Below are positions 55,841 to 64,000 of a stretch of 64,000 nt of DNA, piece by piece. Position numbers and translations under genes: made by a program. The stretch covers positions 2,046,001 through 2,110,000 of the forward strand of contig NZ_CP036291.1 in assembly GCF_007750855.1 (NCBI RefSeq). The letters run 5' to 3'. The notes under the pieces are model-generated. The model saw only the letters and a program-made list of their open reading frames with translations. It searched no databases and was not told where the DNA came from. Each line of letters opens with the position of its first letter. The first letter of the stretch is position 1. The DNA is from Pirellulimonas nuda (lineage in GTDB: Bacteria > Planctomycetota > Planctomycetia > Pirellulales > Lacipirellulaceae).

Positions 55841-58800
55841 ATGTCCATAGCCCGCCACCACGCCGAATGGCTCTCCCTCACCCCCGTCTCGGGCCCATTC
55901 CTGAGTCTGCCGGTGCTGCAGCAGGCATTTCCGCAGGGGCTTGATGCGCACGACCCCGACGGCTTCCGCCTGCTGCGGCAAGCCTATGAGGAGTGGGACG
56001 CCGCGACGGCGGAAGGGCCGAACGGCTCCGCCACGCACGAAGCCTGGGCGCGGTTTGTGCTGACGCAGACGCTGGAGCACGACGAGGCCAATCTGGTCGC
56101 CGGCCCCGAGATCTCGCAGACGCTCCAGGTCGAGCTCCCCGAGCACGGCGAGCTGCTCCGCCCCTCGCTGGTGCTGCTCGACCCGGCCGACAAGCGGCCA
56201 CGGCTGCTAGTCAAACACTACCCGCGGTCGCAGAGCCTGGCGGGCTACGTCGGCGGGTCACGGTGGAAGGCGTCGCCCGACACGCGGATGACAGAGCTGC
56301 TCCGCGGCGCCGGCGTGCGGCTGGGGCTGGTGACCAACGGCGAGCAGTGGATGCTGGTCGACGCCCCCAAGGGCGAGACCGCCGGCTACGCGTCGTGGTA
56401 CGCCCCGCTGTGGCTGGAAGAGAAGATCACCCTGCAGGCGTTCCGCAGCCTGCTGAGCGCCCAGCGGTTCTTCGGCGTCGCGGACGACGAGACGCTCGAA
56501 GGGCTGCTGGCCAAGAGCGCGGGAGACCAGCAGGAGGTCACCGATCAGCTCGGCAAGCAGGTGCTGCGGGCCGTGGAGGTGCTGATCCAGTCGCTCGACC
56601 GGGCCGACCAAGACAACCAGCGGGTGCTGCTGGCGGGGGTCCCCGAGGCCGTGCTCTACGAGTCGGCCCTCACGGTGATGATGCGGCTGGTGTTCTTGTT
56701 CTGCGCCGAAGAACGCGAGCTGATCCCCACCAAGCCCTTCCCGGTGTACGAAGAGAACTACAGCGTCTCGACCATCTCCAAGCAGCTCCGCGAGACCGCC
56801 GACCAGCACGGCGAGGAGCTGCTCGAACGCCGCTTCGACGCCTGGCCCCGACTGCTGGCCACATTCCGGGCCGTGTACGGGGGGGTGTCGCACGACCAGG
56901 TCTACCTGCCGGCCTACGGTGGCGGGCTGTTTGCACCAGACCGGTTCCCGTTCCTCGAAGGCCGCCCCGCCGGGACGACTTGGAAAGACACGCCCGCCAG
57001 CCCACTGCCGGTCAACAACCGCACCACCCTCCACCTGCTCGAAGCGCTGCAGTTGCTGCAGATCAATGCGGGCCGCGGCGCGGTCGAGGCCCGCCGGCTC
57101 AGCTTCCGGGCGCTCGACATCGAACAAATCGGCCACGTCTACGAGGGCCTGCTCGACCACACCGCGAAGCGGGCCGGGGAGACCTTCTTGGGGCTGATCG
57201 GCAAGACAGAGCCGGAGATCCCGCTAGCCCGCATCGAAGAAGAACGCGCCAAGGGGGAAGACAAGTTCGCCGAGTTCCTCAAGAAGCAGACAGGCGGCAA
57301 CCGCAAGTGGCAGAAGTACCTCGATCAGCCGCTCGACGACCACGAGCAATCGAAGCTGCTGGTCGCATGCGGCAATGACGCACAACTTGCTGCGCGGGTC
57401 GCCCCCTACGCCAAGCTGCTGCGGGCCGACACGCTCGGCTTCCCGGTGGTGGTGACCGAGGGGAGCGTGTTTGTCACCGCCGGCATGGACCGCCGCAGCA
57501 GCGGCACCCACTACACGCCGCGGAGCCTGACCGAGCCCATTGTGCAGTACACGCTGGAGCCGCTGGTGTACGTGGGGCCGGCCGAGGGGGCAGAGAAGAA
57601 GGACTGGAAGCTCAAGCCCGCGGCCGAGCTGCTCGAGCTGAACATCTGCGACATGGCGTGCGGCAGCGGCGCGTTCTTGGTGCAGGCGGCGCGGTACATG
57701 GCGGCGCGGCTGCTCGAAGCGTGGGACGCCGCGGCCGCGGACCACCCCGACGCCCCCGGCGTCACGCCGCTGGGAGAGCCCGCCATCGGCGAGCGCAGCG
57801 AGCAACTCATCCCCAGCGACCCCGCGGAGCGGACCACCTACGCGATGCGGCTGGTCGCCCAGCGCTGCCTGTACGGCGTCGACATCAACCCGCTAGCCGT
57901 CGAGATGGCCAAGCTGTCGCTGTGGCTGCTGACGCTGGCGCGGGACAAGCCGTTTGAGTTCCTCGACCACGCCATCCGCTGCGGCGACTCGCTGGTAGGG
58001 ATCCACAACCTCGAGCAACTCAAGCACTTTAGCCTCAAACCCGAGGACGAAGACGCGGTGCTGTTCTACGGTCCGCTGCTCGAAGGGGTCGACGAGGCGG
58101 TCGACCTACGGCTGCAACTCGAAGCCTTTTCGGCCGACACGTTCGAAGGGGTCAAGCAGCAGGTGAGGCTGCACCGCGAGGCCGAGGACAAGATCGCCCG
58201 GCTGCGATGCGCGGCCGACCTGCTGGTTTCGGCCGAGTTCTGGGGCGAGGGCGCTAAGGACAAGCAAGAGCGTGTCCGCCACGCCGCGGTGGTTGCGGGG
58301 CACTACGTCGAGCACGGGCCGACCGAAGAGTTCGTAGCGAAAGCAACGTCCGAGCGGCAGGGGCAGCGGATGTTCCACTGGCCGCTGGAGTTTCCGGAGG
58401 TATTCACAAAGGGCGGATTCCATGCGTGCATTGGAAATCCGCCGTTCGTGGGGGGCAAACGTATTTCTACGTCATGCAGCAGTTCTCTCGCATTGTGGAT
58501 CCGAACTACTTATGAAAACGGTCGCAATACAGCAGATCTTTGCGCATACTTCTTCCAAAGATGCCATCACTTGCTTTCGGATGGTGGCGCATTGGGACTA
58601 CTTGCAACGGACTCCGTGTCCGATGGCGACAGCGCGAGAGTCGCATTCGTCCCCGCTTTAGAGGCAGGTGGCACAATTTTTCTCGCCACAACATCGTTTC
58701 CATGGCCTGGGGCCGCAAGCGTTGTAGCAAGTCTCGCGCACTTACAAAAAGGGGGCCATCAAGGCGAGCGTCGCCTAAACGGCTCGCCTGTCGGTCAGAT

Positions 58801-59875
58801 AGATGCGCACCTCGTGGCTGCTAGCGGGCTGAGTCACCCGAAACGCCTCTGTTCGGCAGCTATTCCTGCGTTCGTAGGCTCTTTCGTTCGTGGTGAAGGA
58901 TTCATCATCTCTCCCCAAGAGGCCGAAGATTTCTTGCGTTCCGATCCACGCAATGCTGATGTGGTATTCCCATACTTAACTGGTGAAGATCTATGTCAGT
59001 CAGCAGGACAGCATGGAACGCGATTCATCATTAACTTCTTTGATTGGCCGCTTGGTCGTGCAGAGAGCTACTTGCTCCCGATTCAGACGATAGTTGAAAG
59101 AGTGCGGCCATTTCGCGCAAAGGTTAAAGAGAAGGCAGCGAGAAGTAGATGGTGGCAATACGCAGGACTGAAAGCGGGACTGTATCGATCTCTTCAGAAT
59201 GCAAGTCATGCTTTCGTTCGAGCACGTGTTTCAAGCACTCACGCAATAATGCGTGTCGATTCACGACAGGTGTTTTCGGACCAGATCGTTGTCTTCGGTG
59301 TTGATGGCGACGACGGCTTTGGGATCCTGCAGAGCTGCCTTCACGAAGAGTGGGTGTCGAGGTATTCGTCGACATTGGGAGGAACAATTCGCTACTCGCC
59401 AACCGAGTGCTTCGAAACATTTCCATTCCCAGACCGCATCGCAAAAATTGATTGCTTTCTTGAAGTCATCGCGGCGTATGAAGCTCGCAGGGAACTACTA
59501 CTGCGCGACGAGATCACAGGGCTTACATCGCTTTACAATTCCGTAGATTTGCCCAGTGAGAGGTCCGTCGCCATGACGTCATTTCGCGATGTGATCGTTG
59601 ACCTCGACGGTCGGGCTAGTTTAGCGTACGGATGGGACGACCTGGACCTCTGTCACGACTTTCACGAAACCAAGCAGGGCATCCGCTTCACGATCAGCGA
59701 ACCGGCCCGCCGCGAGGTGCTGCAGCGGCTGCTGAAGCTGAACCACGAGCGCTACGCCGAAGAGGTGCGGCAGGGGCTGCACGAGAAGAAGAAGGGGAAG
59801 AAGCCCGCGGCGAAGCGGGGGGCGAAACGGTTGAAGGAGAATGCCCGGATGTTGTTTGATGGGGAGGGGGCGTGA
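55841..59875 (+). CDS. drmMI: DISARM adenine methyltransferase DrmMI
   Basis: This 1,344-residue protein is an N6-adenine methyltransferase with the Eco57I/BREX-like layout of DISARM class 1. SAM-binding motif I is NICDMACGSGAFLVQAAR near residue 603 and catalytic motif IV is IGNPPFVGG near residue 866. Methylation would mark host DNA as self. From just after motif IV to about residue 1,265 the DNA is clearly more AT-rich and the codon use differs, then it returns to GC-rich, as if the target-recognition domain had been exchanged. The C terminus is Lys-rich. Confidence 0.88.
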   Translation: MSIARHHAEWLSLTPVSGPFLSLPVLQQAFPQGLDAHDPDGFRLLRQAYEEWDAATAEGPNGSATHEAWARFVLTQTLEHDEANLVAGPEISQTLQVELPEHGELLRPSLVLLDPADKRPRLLVKHYPRSQSLAGYVGGSRWKASPDTRMTELLRGAGVRLGLVTNGEQWMLVDAPKGETAGYASWYAPLWLEEKITLQAFRSLLSAQRFFGVADDETLEGLLAKSAGDQQEVTDQLGKQVLRAVEVLIQSLDRADQDNQRVLLAGVPEAVLYESALTVMMRLVFLFCAEERELIPTKPFPVYEENYSVSTISKQLRETADQHGEELLERRFDAWPRLLATFRAVYGGVSHDQVYLPAYGGGLFAPDRFPFLEGRPAGTTWKDTPASPLPVNNRTTLHLLEALQLLQINAGRGAVEARRLSFRALDIEQIGHVYEGLLDHTAKRAGETFLGLIGKTEPEIPLARIEEERAKGEDKFAEFLKKQTGGNRKWQKYLDQPLDDHEQSKLLVACGNDAQLAARVAPYAKLLRADTLGFPVVVTEGSVFVTAGMDRRSSGTHYTPRSLTEPIVQYTLEPLVYVGPAEGAEKKDWKLKPAAELLELNICDMACGSGAFLVQAARYMAARLLEAWDAAAADHPDAPGVTPLGEPAIGERSEQLIPSDPAERTTYAMRLVAQRCLYGVDINPLAVEMAKLSLWLLTLARDKPFEFLDHAIRCGDSLVGIHNLEQLKHFSLKPEDEDAVLFYGPLLEGVDEAVDLRLQLEAFSADTFEGVKQQVRLHREAEDKIARLRCAADLLVSAEFWGEGAKDKQERVRHAAVVAGHYVEHGPTEEFVAKATSERQGQRMFHWPLEFPEVFTKGGFHACIGNPPFVGGKRISTSCSSSLALWIRTTYENGRNTADLCAYFFQRCHHLLSDGGALGLLATDSVSDGDSARVAFVPALEAGGTIFLATTSFPWPGAASVVASLAHLQKGGHQGERRLNGSPVGQIDAHLVAASGLSHPKRLCSAAIPAFVGSFVRGEGFIISPQEAEDFLRSDPRNADVVFPYLTGEDLCQSAGQHGTRFIINFFDWPLGRAESYLLPIQTIVERVRPFRAKVKEKAARSRWWQYAGLKAGLYRSLQNASHAFVRARVSSTHAIMRVDSRQVFSDQIVVFGVDGDDGFGILQSCLHEEWVSRYSSTLGGTIRYSPTECFETFPFPDRIAKIDCFLEVIAAYEARRELLLRDEITGLTSLYNSVDLPSERSVAMTSFRDVIVDLDGRASLAYGWDDLDLCHDFHETKQGIRFTISEPARREVLQRLLKLNHERYAEEVRQGLHEKKKGKKPAAKRGAKRLKENARMLFDGEGA

Positions 59876-59934
59876 TGAACGATCGCCGCGCGGCGATCAT
59901 CGGAGCGATTGCTTAAAGCTAAGGTCAGAAGGCG

Positions 59935-60600
59935 ATGCCAAACGTCAGGGTCATTGTTGTTTTCAAGGGTCACGATTCGGTCCCAACAGATGTCGTGATT
60001 GGTGTCATCAAAGATATCGAGCGCATTGCGTACAAGGTCGAACGGAGCGTTCTGGATGACTCGCTGTCACAATGCTTGCAGCAGAAGTACCTCACCAGCG
60101 TTGAGGTGGATGCAATTCAGTATCGTTTCGATGCAATGAAAGGGGCATCGATGATGGTTCGTGGAACCGAACGAGGGTCGTTGATCCTCACCTTAGTCGG
60201 AGGTGGAGCGGCTATTTGGCTAATTAAGAACACGGTGGGCGAGTCGTTGCGTGAAGGCTACAAGGGATCTGCGCTTGACATGCTGTTGCAAAACCTGTCC
60301 CGAAAGGGGGCCGATTATCTGGGCGCGGGCATTAAGGTAGCCATGGAAAGGCAGAGCGAGCTAAACCTGCGCAGTCTCGATCGCAGTCAGGAGGCCACCC
60401 GGCAGGGGCGCAGACTTAGTCGGATTAAGTCGGCCCTTTGGACAGTTAAGCTCATCGAAGTCGACGAAGGGGATGATGGGGTCATCTCGGTTCGGGCGTG
60501 GATGACTTACGAGGAAGCCTCGATCGAGACTAGGGAATACATCCGGATGCTAGAGGGGACAAACGAGGACCCGCCTCCGCAGCAATTCGCCAATGAGTAG
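59935..60600 (+). CDS. Hypothetical protein with one membrane segment
   Basis: This 221-residue protein has a hydrophobic segment near residue 82 (GSLILTLVGGGAAIWLI) and otherwise soluble, charged regions (ALDMLLQNLSRKGADYLG). No family is recognised. Composition is lower in GC than drmMI. It might anchor a defence component to the membrane, but that is only a guess. Confidence 0.5.
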   Translation: MPNVRVIVVFKGHDSVPTDVVIGVIKDIERIAYKVERSVLDDSLSQCLQQKYLTSVEVDAIQYRFDAMKGASMMVRGTERGSLILTLVGGGAAIWLIKNTVGESLREGYKGSALDMLLQNLSRKGADYLGAGIKVAMERQSELNLRSLDRSQEATRQGRRLSRIKSALWTVKLIEVDEGDDGVISVRAWMTYEEASIETREYIRMLEGTNEDPPPQQFANE

Positions 60601-61064
60601 CCACAAGAGCTCATCTCCGATCAAAACTGATTCGCAAATGATCGTCCGAATACGCACCAGCCGCGACCTGCTCGGCCTGCTGGCCATCGGCCAGACCGCG
60701 GCGTGGGTCGTCAGCAAGCAGTCGCTCAAGAGCCACGCCACGACCCGCGTGCACGTGGTCAACTGGACCGGCACGCAGCGGATCGAGGCCGACTACTCCG
60801 AAGAGCACACCATCGAGAACCACCCCGACCACCCCCAGGGGCCGCACCGCCATCGGCCTGGCCAACCCCCGCATCGTCCGCTGCCGGGTCAGCTTCCCGC
60901 ACCGCACCGCCCTCACCTACCACCCGCTGGACTACGAGCAACAAACCGCCGCCCAGCCCACCTACCAAGCCCCAGCAACCGGCTGGCCACCACCCACCCG
61001 AAAAGAAGCCCTCGCCCCCTACGAGGCCGAAGCCGCGGCACACGCGGAGGTCGAGGAGGAATGA
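60593..61064 (+). pseudogene. Frameshifted small gene in the DISARM locus
   Basis: Codons from 60,593 (or ATG 60,638) give RIRTSRDLLGLLAIGQTAAW and RVHVVNWTGTQRIEADYSEE (split), then the frame breaks near the run CACCCCCAGGGG at about 60,835-60,842. Removing one base would restore a frame that continues TAIGLANPRIVRCRVSFPHR and ends in AHAEVEEE at a stop at 61,064. It is a recent frameshift, a sequencing error in the homopolymer, or possibly programmed. The product's function is unknown. It lies between drmMI-linked and PLD genes. Confidence 0.6.
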
Positions 61065-61143
61065 ACGCAGGGAGCAGCAGGTCTACCGGGCAGAGGGAAG
61101 GCGCCAGCGCAATGCAGGTGAGCCCTCGAGCTGGAGGATCGCA

Positions 61144-62364
61144 TTGAAGATCCTCGCGAGTGGCCAAGAAGCAGCGTCGCAGTTCAGCAAACTGATTAAG
61201 CGGCACGACCGGGTCCGGATCGCGGCGGCCTGGGCGACGCGACGTTGTCCCCTCTTCCCGGTGCTGAGCGAGAACACCGCCAAGATCTCCGACCTGACGA
61301 TCGGCATCCACTTCTATCAGACCGACCCAGACTTCATCGAAGCCTTCCGTGAGCACCCCGCGGCACGCTTTGTGATGAACCCGGCCGGCGTCTTCCACCC
61401 GAAGGTCTACCTGTTTGAATCTGAAGGAGGCAGGTGGAGCGCGATCATCGGCAGCCCGAATCTTACCCACGGCGCATTCACCAAGAACGACGAGATCGCG
61501 GTCGCGATCGACTCGTCCGATATCGGCGCCGAGGACGCCTACCGTCAGCTAGACGCGAACCTCATCCAGTACCGTGCACAGGGCCACCGGATGGACCGCG
61601 ACGGCCTCGAACGCTACCGCCAGGTTTGGCGCCGCCAGCAGCAACGGCTCGCAAGTCTGCGGGGCGACTACACGATCTCTGAAGCAAAAACTCGGCCGCG
61701 GCCTACCAAGTCGCCGCTCGAGGTTCCGCTGTTCGTTCAGAGCTGGTCGGAGTACTTCGCGTCAATTATGGAGGGGAGCAAAGGCTTGCTTGAGGGGGGT
61801 CTCGCGGTGCTGGAAGAGGCCCGTCGCTTGTTCGCGCAGCACGATCACTTCAGCGATATGCCAGTCGACGTGCGCAAGGGGATCGCCGGCATCATGCGGA
61901 CCGAGGAGCTCGACTGGTTGTGGTTCGGGAGCATGCGGGGAGCGGGGTACTTCAAAGAGGCGATCGGCCTGAACAACAGCGTCGTTTCTGAGGCCCTAGA
62001 CACCATCCCAAGCACCGGCGCCGTGACGCAGAGCGACTACGACCGCTTCGCAGCGACTTACGCGAACGCGTTCCAGGACGCCGGCGTCGCCACCGGGACG
62101 CGGCTGCTCGCGATCAAGCGTCCCGACTACTTCGTTTGCTTTGACAGCAAGAACCGCAAGGCGCTCTGCAAAACCTTCGAGATCCCGCAGGACGTGCGCC
62201 TCGAGAGCTACTGGGACCGCATCGTTGCGCGGATCACCGAAACGAACTGGTGGAACGACACGCCCCCCACAGACCCGCTCCAAAGGCGGGTATGGCAGTG
62301 TCGTGCGGCATTCCTCGACGTGCTATTCTACGAACCTGGCGGGCGAGAGGACTCGGAGGTTTGA
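61144..62364 (+). CDS. PLD-family nuclease-like protein
   Basis: This 406-residue protein has one phospholipase-D-type motif: FHPKVYLFE near residue 85 followed by IIGSPNLTHGAF near 102 and a conserved acidic NDEIAVA. HKD proteins of this kind often act as dimeric nucleases. The C-terminal half (RRLFAQHDHFSDMPVDVRKG to RAAFLDVLFYE) is a separate domain I do not recognise. The start is TTG 61,144, set by GGAGG seven bases upstream. DISARM's own PLD protein DrmC normally follows drmB, so this seems to be an extra member rather than DrmC. Confidence 0.7.
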   Translation: MKILASGQEAASQFSKLIKRHDRVRIAAAWATRRCPLFPVLSENTAKISDLTIGIHFYQTDPDFIEAFREHPAARFVMNPAGVFHPKVYLFESEGGRWSAIIGSPNLTHGAFTKNDEIAVAIDSSDIGAEDAYRQLDANLIQYRAQGHRMDRDGLERYRQVWRRQQQRLASLRGDYTISEAKTRPRPTKSPLEVPLFVQSWSEYFASIMEGSKGLLEGGLAVLEEARRLFAQHDHFSDMPVDVRKGIAGIMRTEELDWLWFGSMRGAGYFKEAIGLNNSVVSEALDTIPSTGAVTQSDYDRFAATYANAFQDAGVATGTRLLAIKRPDYFVCFDSKNRKALCKTFEIPQDVRLESYWDRIVARITETNWWNDTPPTDPLQRRVWQCRAAFLDVLFYEPGGREDSEV

Positions 62365-62683
62365 GCGAGCCGGCTTCGTAATCGTGACGGGGCATGAACG
62401 GGCTGAAGCCGAGCGGAAGAGACACAGGTAGGCGGGTGTCCGACTCCGGACATAGCGCCGCGTTAGGTCCAGACATAACGGATCAGAGGTCCGGACATAA
62501 ACCAGGCGTAGCCACAACTTCCGCGTCGGCTTTTGGTGGCTCGTTCGAGGAGGATCCCGACCCGAGCTGGTGGCGCTTGCCGAAACGATTTACCAAAGTC
62601 GCTGGTGGGCCTGCTAGCGGCCAATCGCAATTCCAACGAAGATAAGTGCCCCAAGCCTTCGACTTACCACTTACCTCGCCCGT
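62365..62683 (+). promoter_or_regulatory. Upstream region of drmA with three TCCGGACATA repeats
   Basis: No gene is seen in these 319 bases. TCCGGACATA occurs at 62,445-62,454 and 62,490-62,499, with TCCAGACATA at 62,468-62,477. The 22-23 base spacing puts the copies on one face of the helix, as for an operator. It would control drmA. Confidence 0.45.
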
Positions 62684-64000
62684 ATGCTTACCGCCGACCT
62701 ACTCTCCGCCGTCCCCTCGCAGGCCGCTATCCGCGAGGAGCTTGAGCGGATGCTGATCGGCGACCTGCTCGGCCCCGCGGCCGGGCAAGACGAGGAGATC
62801 ACCGAACGCTCCGTTCGCGACCGTTACTTGGTGGGGGTGTTGTCGCCGAGCCGTGGCGCGTCGGGCGAGCCGAGCGGAGGCAAGGAAGACGAGGACGACT
62901 TCGAGACCCCTCTGATCCCCGACGAGTTGGCCGCCGGCGGGAGTGACAACGCCCAGGACGGCGTTACCGACCGCGACGTGCCGGCCGCGAGTGGGTTTCT
63001 GCCGTCGTCGATCGGATTGACCTTCTCGGTCGAGGGGGAGACGGAGGCTTTGCGGGTGTCGGTCGAGTGGGGGCAGTACCGCCGAGAGAAGCGGGAAGAG
63101 CAGCAACCGCCGCGAATCTGGAAGCGCTACCCGCGTGGCGGGTCGATCGAGCTGAAGCTGGCCGCCGGATCGATCAAGCCGCAGGCGCCCGACCCGGAGT
63201 TTCCCGAGGTTTACGTGCAGGGGCAGGTCCGCCGACGCGACGAGCACTGGGTGGTGACGCTGTTCCTGGTGAACGCCCAAGAAGAGGGGACGCCGAAAGA
63301 CGAGTCGTACATCTTCCAGTCGGTGCTGGCGGTTGAAGGCCCCGCGGGAGAGGCGCCATTCTGCAAACGGATGGCGATCGGCGCCGCCGACGACCTCGAA
63401 GAGCGGATGATGGCGATGCTCTACCGCCGGCAGGTAGAGTTCGCGGTCGGGCACGGCGTGAGCGTGCACGCAGAGCCGTCGCCGGACCGGCCCGACCGGG
63501 CGACAGCGCTGCGAACGGTTTTCCTTCCCACGTACGAGGTGCCACGCACCACCCCCCCTACCCCGTCCGACGCGGCCCAGAACCCGGCCTTCGCCAAGCT
63601 GGAGGGCTTGGTGCTGGACATGAAGGAGCTGGCCGAGGCAGACGGACCGCGGTTGCAGAAGCTGCTCGCCCCGCTGGTGACCGCCTACCGCGCCTGGATC
63701 GAGGGCGAAGCGGTCAAGCTGAACGTCCCAGAAGAGCAACTGGCGCCATACGGCGACGCGTCGCGGGTGGCGGTCGACAACTGCCGTCAGACCCTGTCGC
63801 GGATCGAGCAGGGGCTGGGGCTGCTGCGGGACGACCCGCAGGCGTTCGAGGCGTTCTGCTTCATGAACCGGGCGATGTGGTACCAGCGGACGCACTCGCT
63901 GTACGCAGAACGTAAACGCCGCGGCGAAGACCCCGACTTTAGCGCGACGGTCGACGTGCCGAAGAACCGCACGTGGCGGTCGTTCCAGATCGCGTTCGTG
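62684..64000 (+). CDS. drmA: DISARM helicase DrmA (partial)
   Basis: The first 439 codons of DrmA are present, and the gene runs off the window. The opening (IREELERMLIGDLLGPAAGQ, then YLVGVLSPS) and later FLPSSIGLTFSVEGE, EFAVGHGVSVHAE and AFCFMNRAMWYQRTHS match the N-terminal part of DrmA. Helicase motifs should lie beyond the window. Together with drmD and drmMI this identifies class 1 DISARM; drmB and drmC are expected further right. Confidence 0.82.
   Translation, partial: MLTADLLSAVPSQAAIREELERMLIGDLLGPAAGQDEEITERSVRDRYLVGVLSPSRGASGEPSGGKEDEDDFETPLIPDELAAGGSDNAQDGVTDRDVPAASGFLPSSIGLTFSVEGETEALRVSVEWGQYRREKREEQQPPRIWKRYPRGGSIELKLAAGSIKPQAPDPEFPEVYVQGQVRRRDEHWVVTLFLVNAQEEGTPKDESYIFQSVLAVEGPAGEAPFCKRMAIGAADDLEERMMAMLYRRQVEFAVGHGVSVHAEPSPDRPDRATALRTVFLPTYEVPRTTPPTPSDAAQNPAFAKLEGLVLDMKELAEADGPRLQKLLAPLVTAYRAWIEGEAVKLNVPEEQLAPYGDASRVAVDNCRQTLSRIEQGLGLLRDDPQAFEAFCFMNRAMWYQRTHSLYAERKRRGEDPDFSATVDVPKNRTWRSFQIAFV

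Noticed and set aside
60703-61143. N-terminal extension of the PLD protein to 60,703
   Set aside because: The sequence from 60,703 is Pro/Arg-rich shadow of the frameshifted gene. The TTG at 61,144 has GGAGG at the right distance.
61144-62364. Calling the PLD-type gene drmC
   Set aside because: It is longer than DrmC, has an extra domain and lies before drmA rather than after drmB.
28507-64000. Direct repeat of the tRNA-Ser 3' end that would mark the right end of the element
   Set aside because: I looked for the core of the T arm and acceptor sequence and saw no convincing copy. It may lie outside the window.

Overview
The window looks like the chromosome of a planctomycete, probably of the Pirellulales. 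The evidence is a GC-rich genome, a PEP-CTERM protein, a protein with two TIGR03000-type repeats, a DUF1571-type exported protein, an exported isoaspartyl methyltransferase, HTTM-type membrane proteins and an abundance of Ser/Thr kinase, response-regulator and CsrA signalling genes. All of this is judged by reading; no database was searched.

Positions 1 to about 28,420 are ordinary core genome. They include a ZIP metal transporter (cut by the window edge), D-aminoacyl-tRNA deacylase (dtd), a CvpA-like protein, accA followed by an M50-like peptidase, a Ser/Thr kinase, truA with a cupin and asd, an HTTM pair, the Ser-Gly-Tyr-rich TIGR03000 protein, a secreted isoaspartyl methyltransferase, an AAA+ ATPase of the CbbX/SpoVK type, a response regulator whose phospho-acceptor Asp is Glu, arfB, a hemerythrin, csrA, a lipase-like lipoprotein, a PEP-CTERM protein, malate dehydrogenase, a fatty acid desaturase and a HIT protein.

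A tRNA-Ser(CGA) at 28,424-28,506 marks a junction. A tyrosine recombinase gene runs into it from the right, and the last 20 or so codons of the recombinase are read from the antisense strand of the tRNA. From here to the end of the window the DNA is accessory. Positions 30,177-35,468 hold small regulators and a replication-initiator-like gene containing three 21-bp tandem repeats beside an AT-rich stretch. Positions 36,113-42,761 hold a mostly minus-strand cassette with an ASCH protein, a class II glutamine amidotransferase, an amidoligase, an ABC-ATPase/acetyltransferase fusion (COG2401-like) and a ParB-like protein. A divergent Mrr-type restriction enzyme follows at 43,072.

An ISL3-family insertion sequence (about 44,558-45,885) separates this from two defence-like blocks. 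The first, on the minus strand at 45,927-50,516, is a tightly overlapping, relatively AT-rich three-gene operon. It encodes an AAA+ ATPase, a nucleoside deoxyribosyltransferase-like protein and a protein with PEP-synthase-like and phosphohistidine-domain-like features. I do not recognise it as a described system, and it is the best novel candidate here. The second, on the plus strand from 51,248 to beyond the window, is a class 1 DISARM locus with drmD, drmMI and the start of drmA. A Ser/Thr kinase with a zinc ribbon and TPRs sits between drmD and drmMI. A membrane-type small protein, a frameshifted gene and a PLD-family nuclease lie between drmMI and drmA.

The right end of the mobile element was not found. 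No repeat of the tRNA 3' end was noticed downstream, so it probably lies outside the window.
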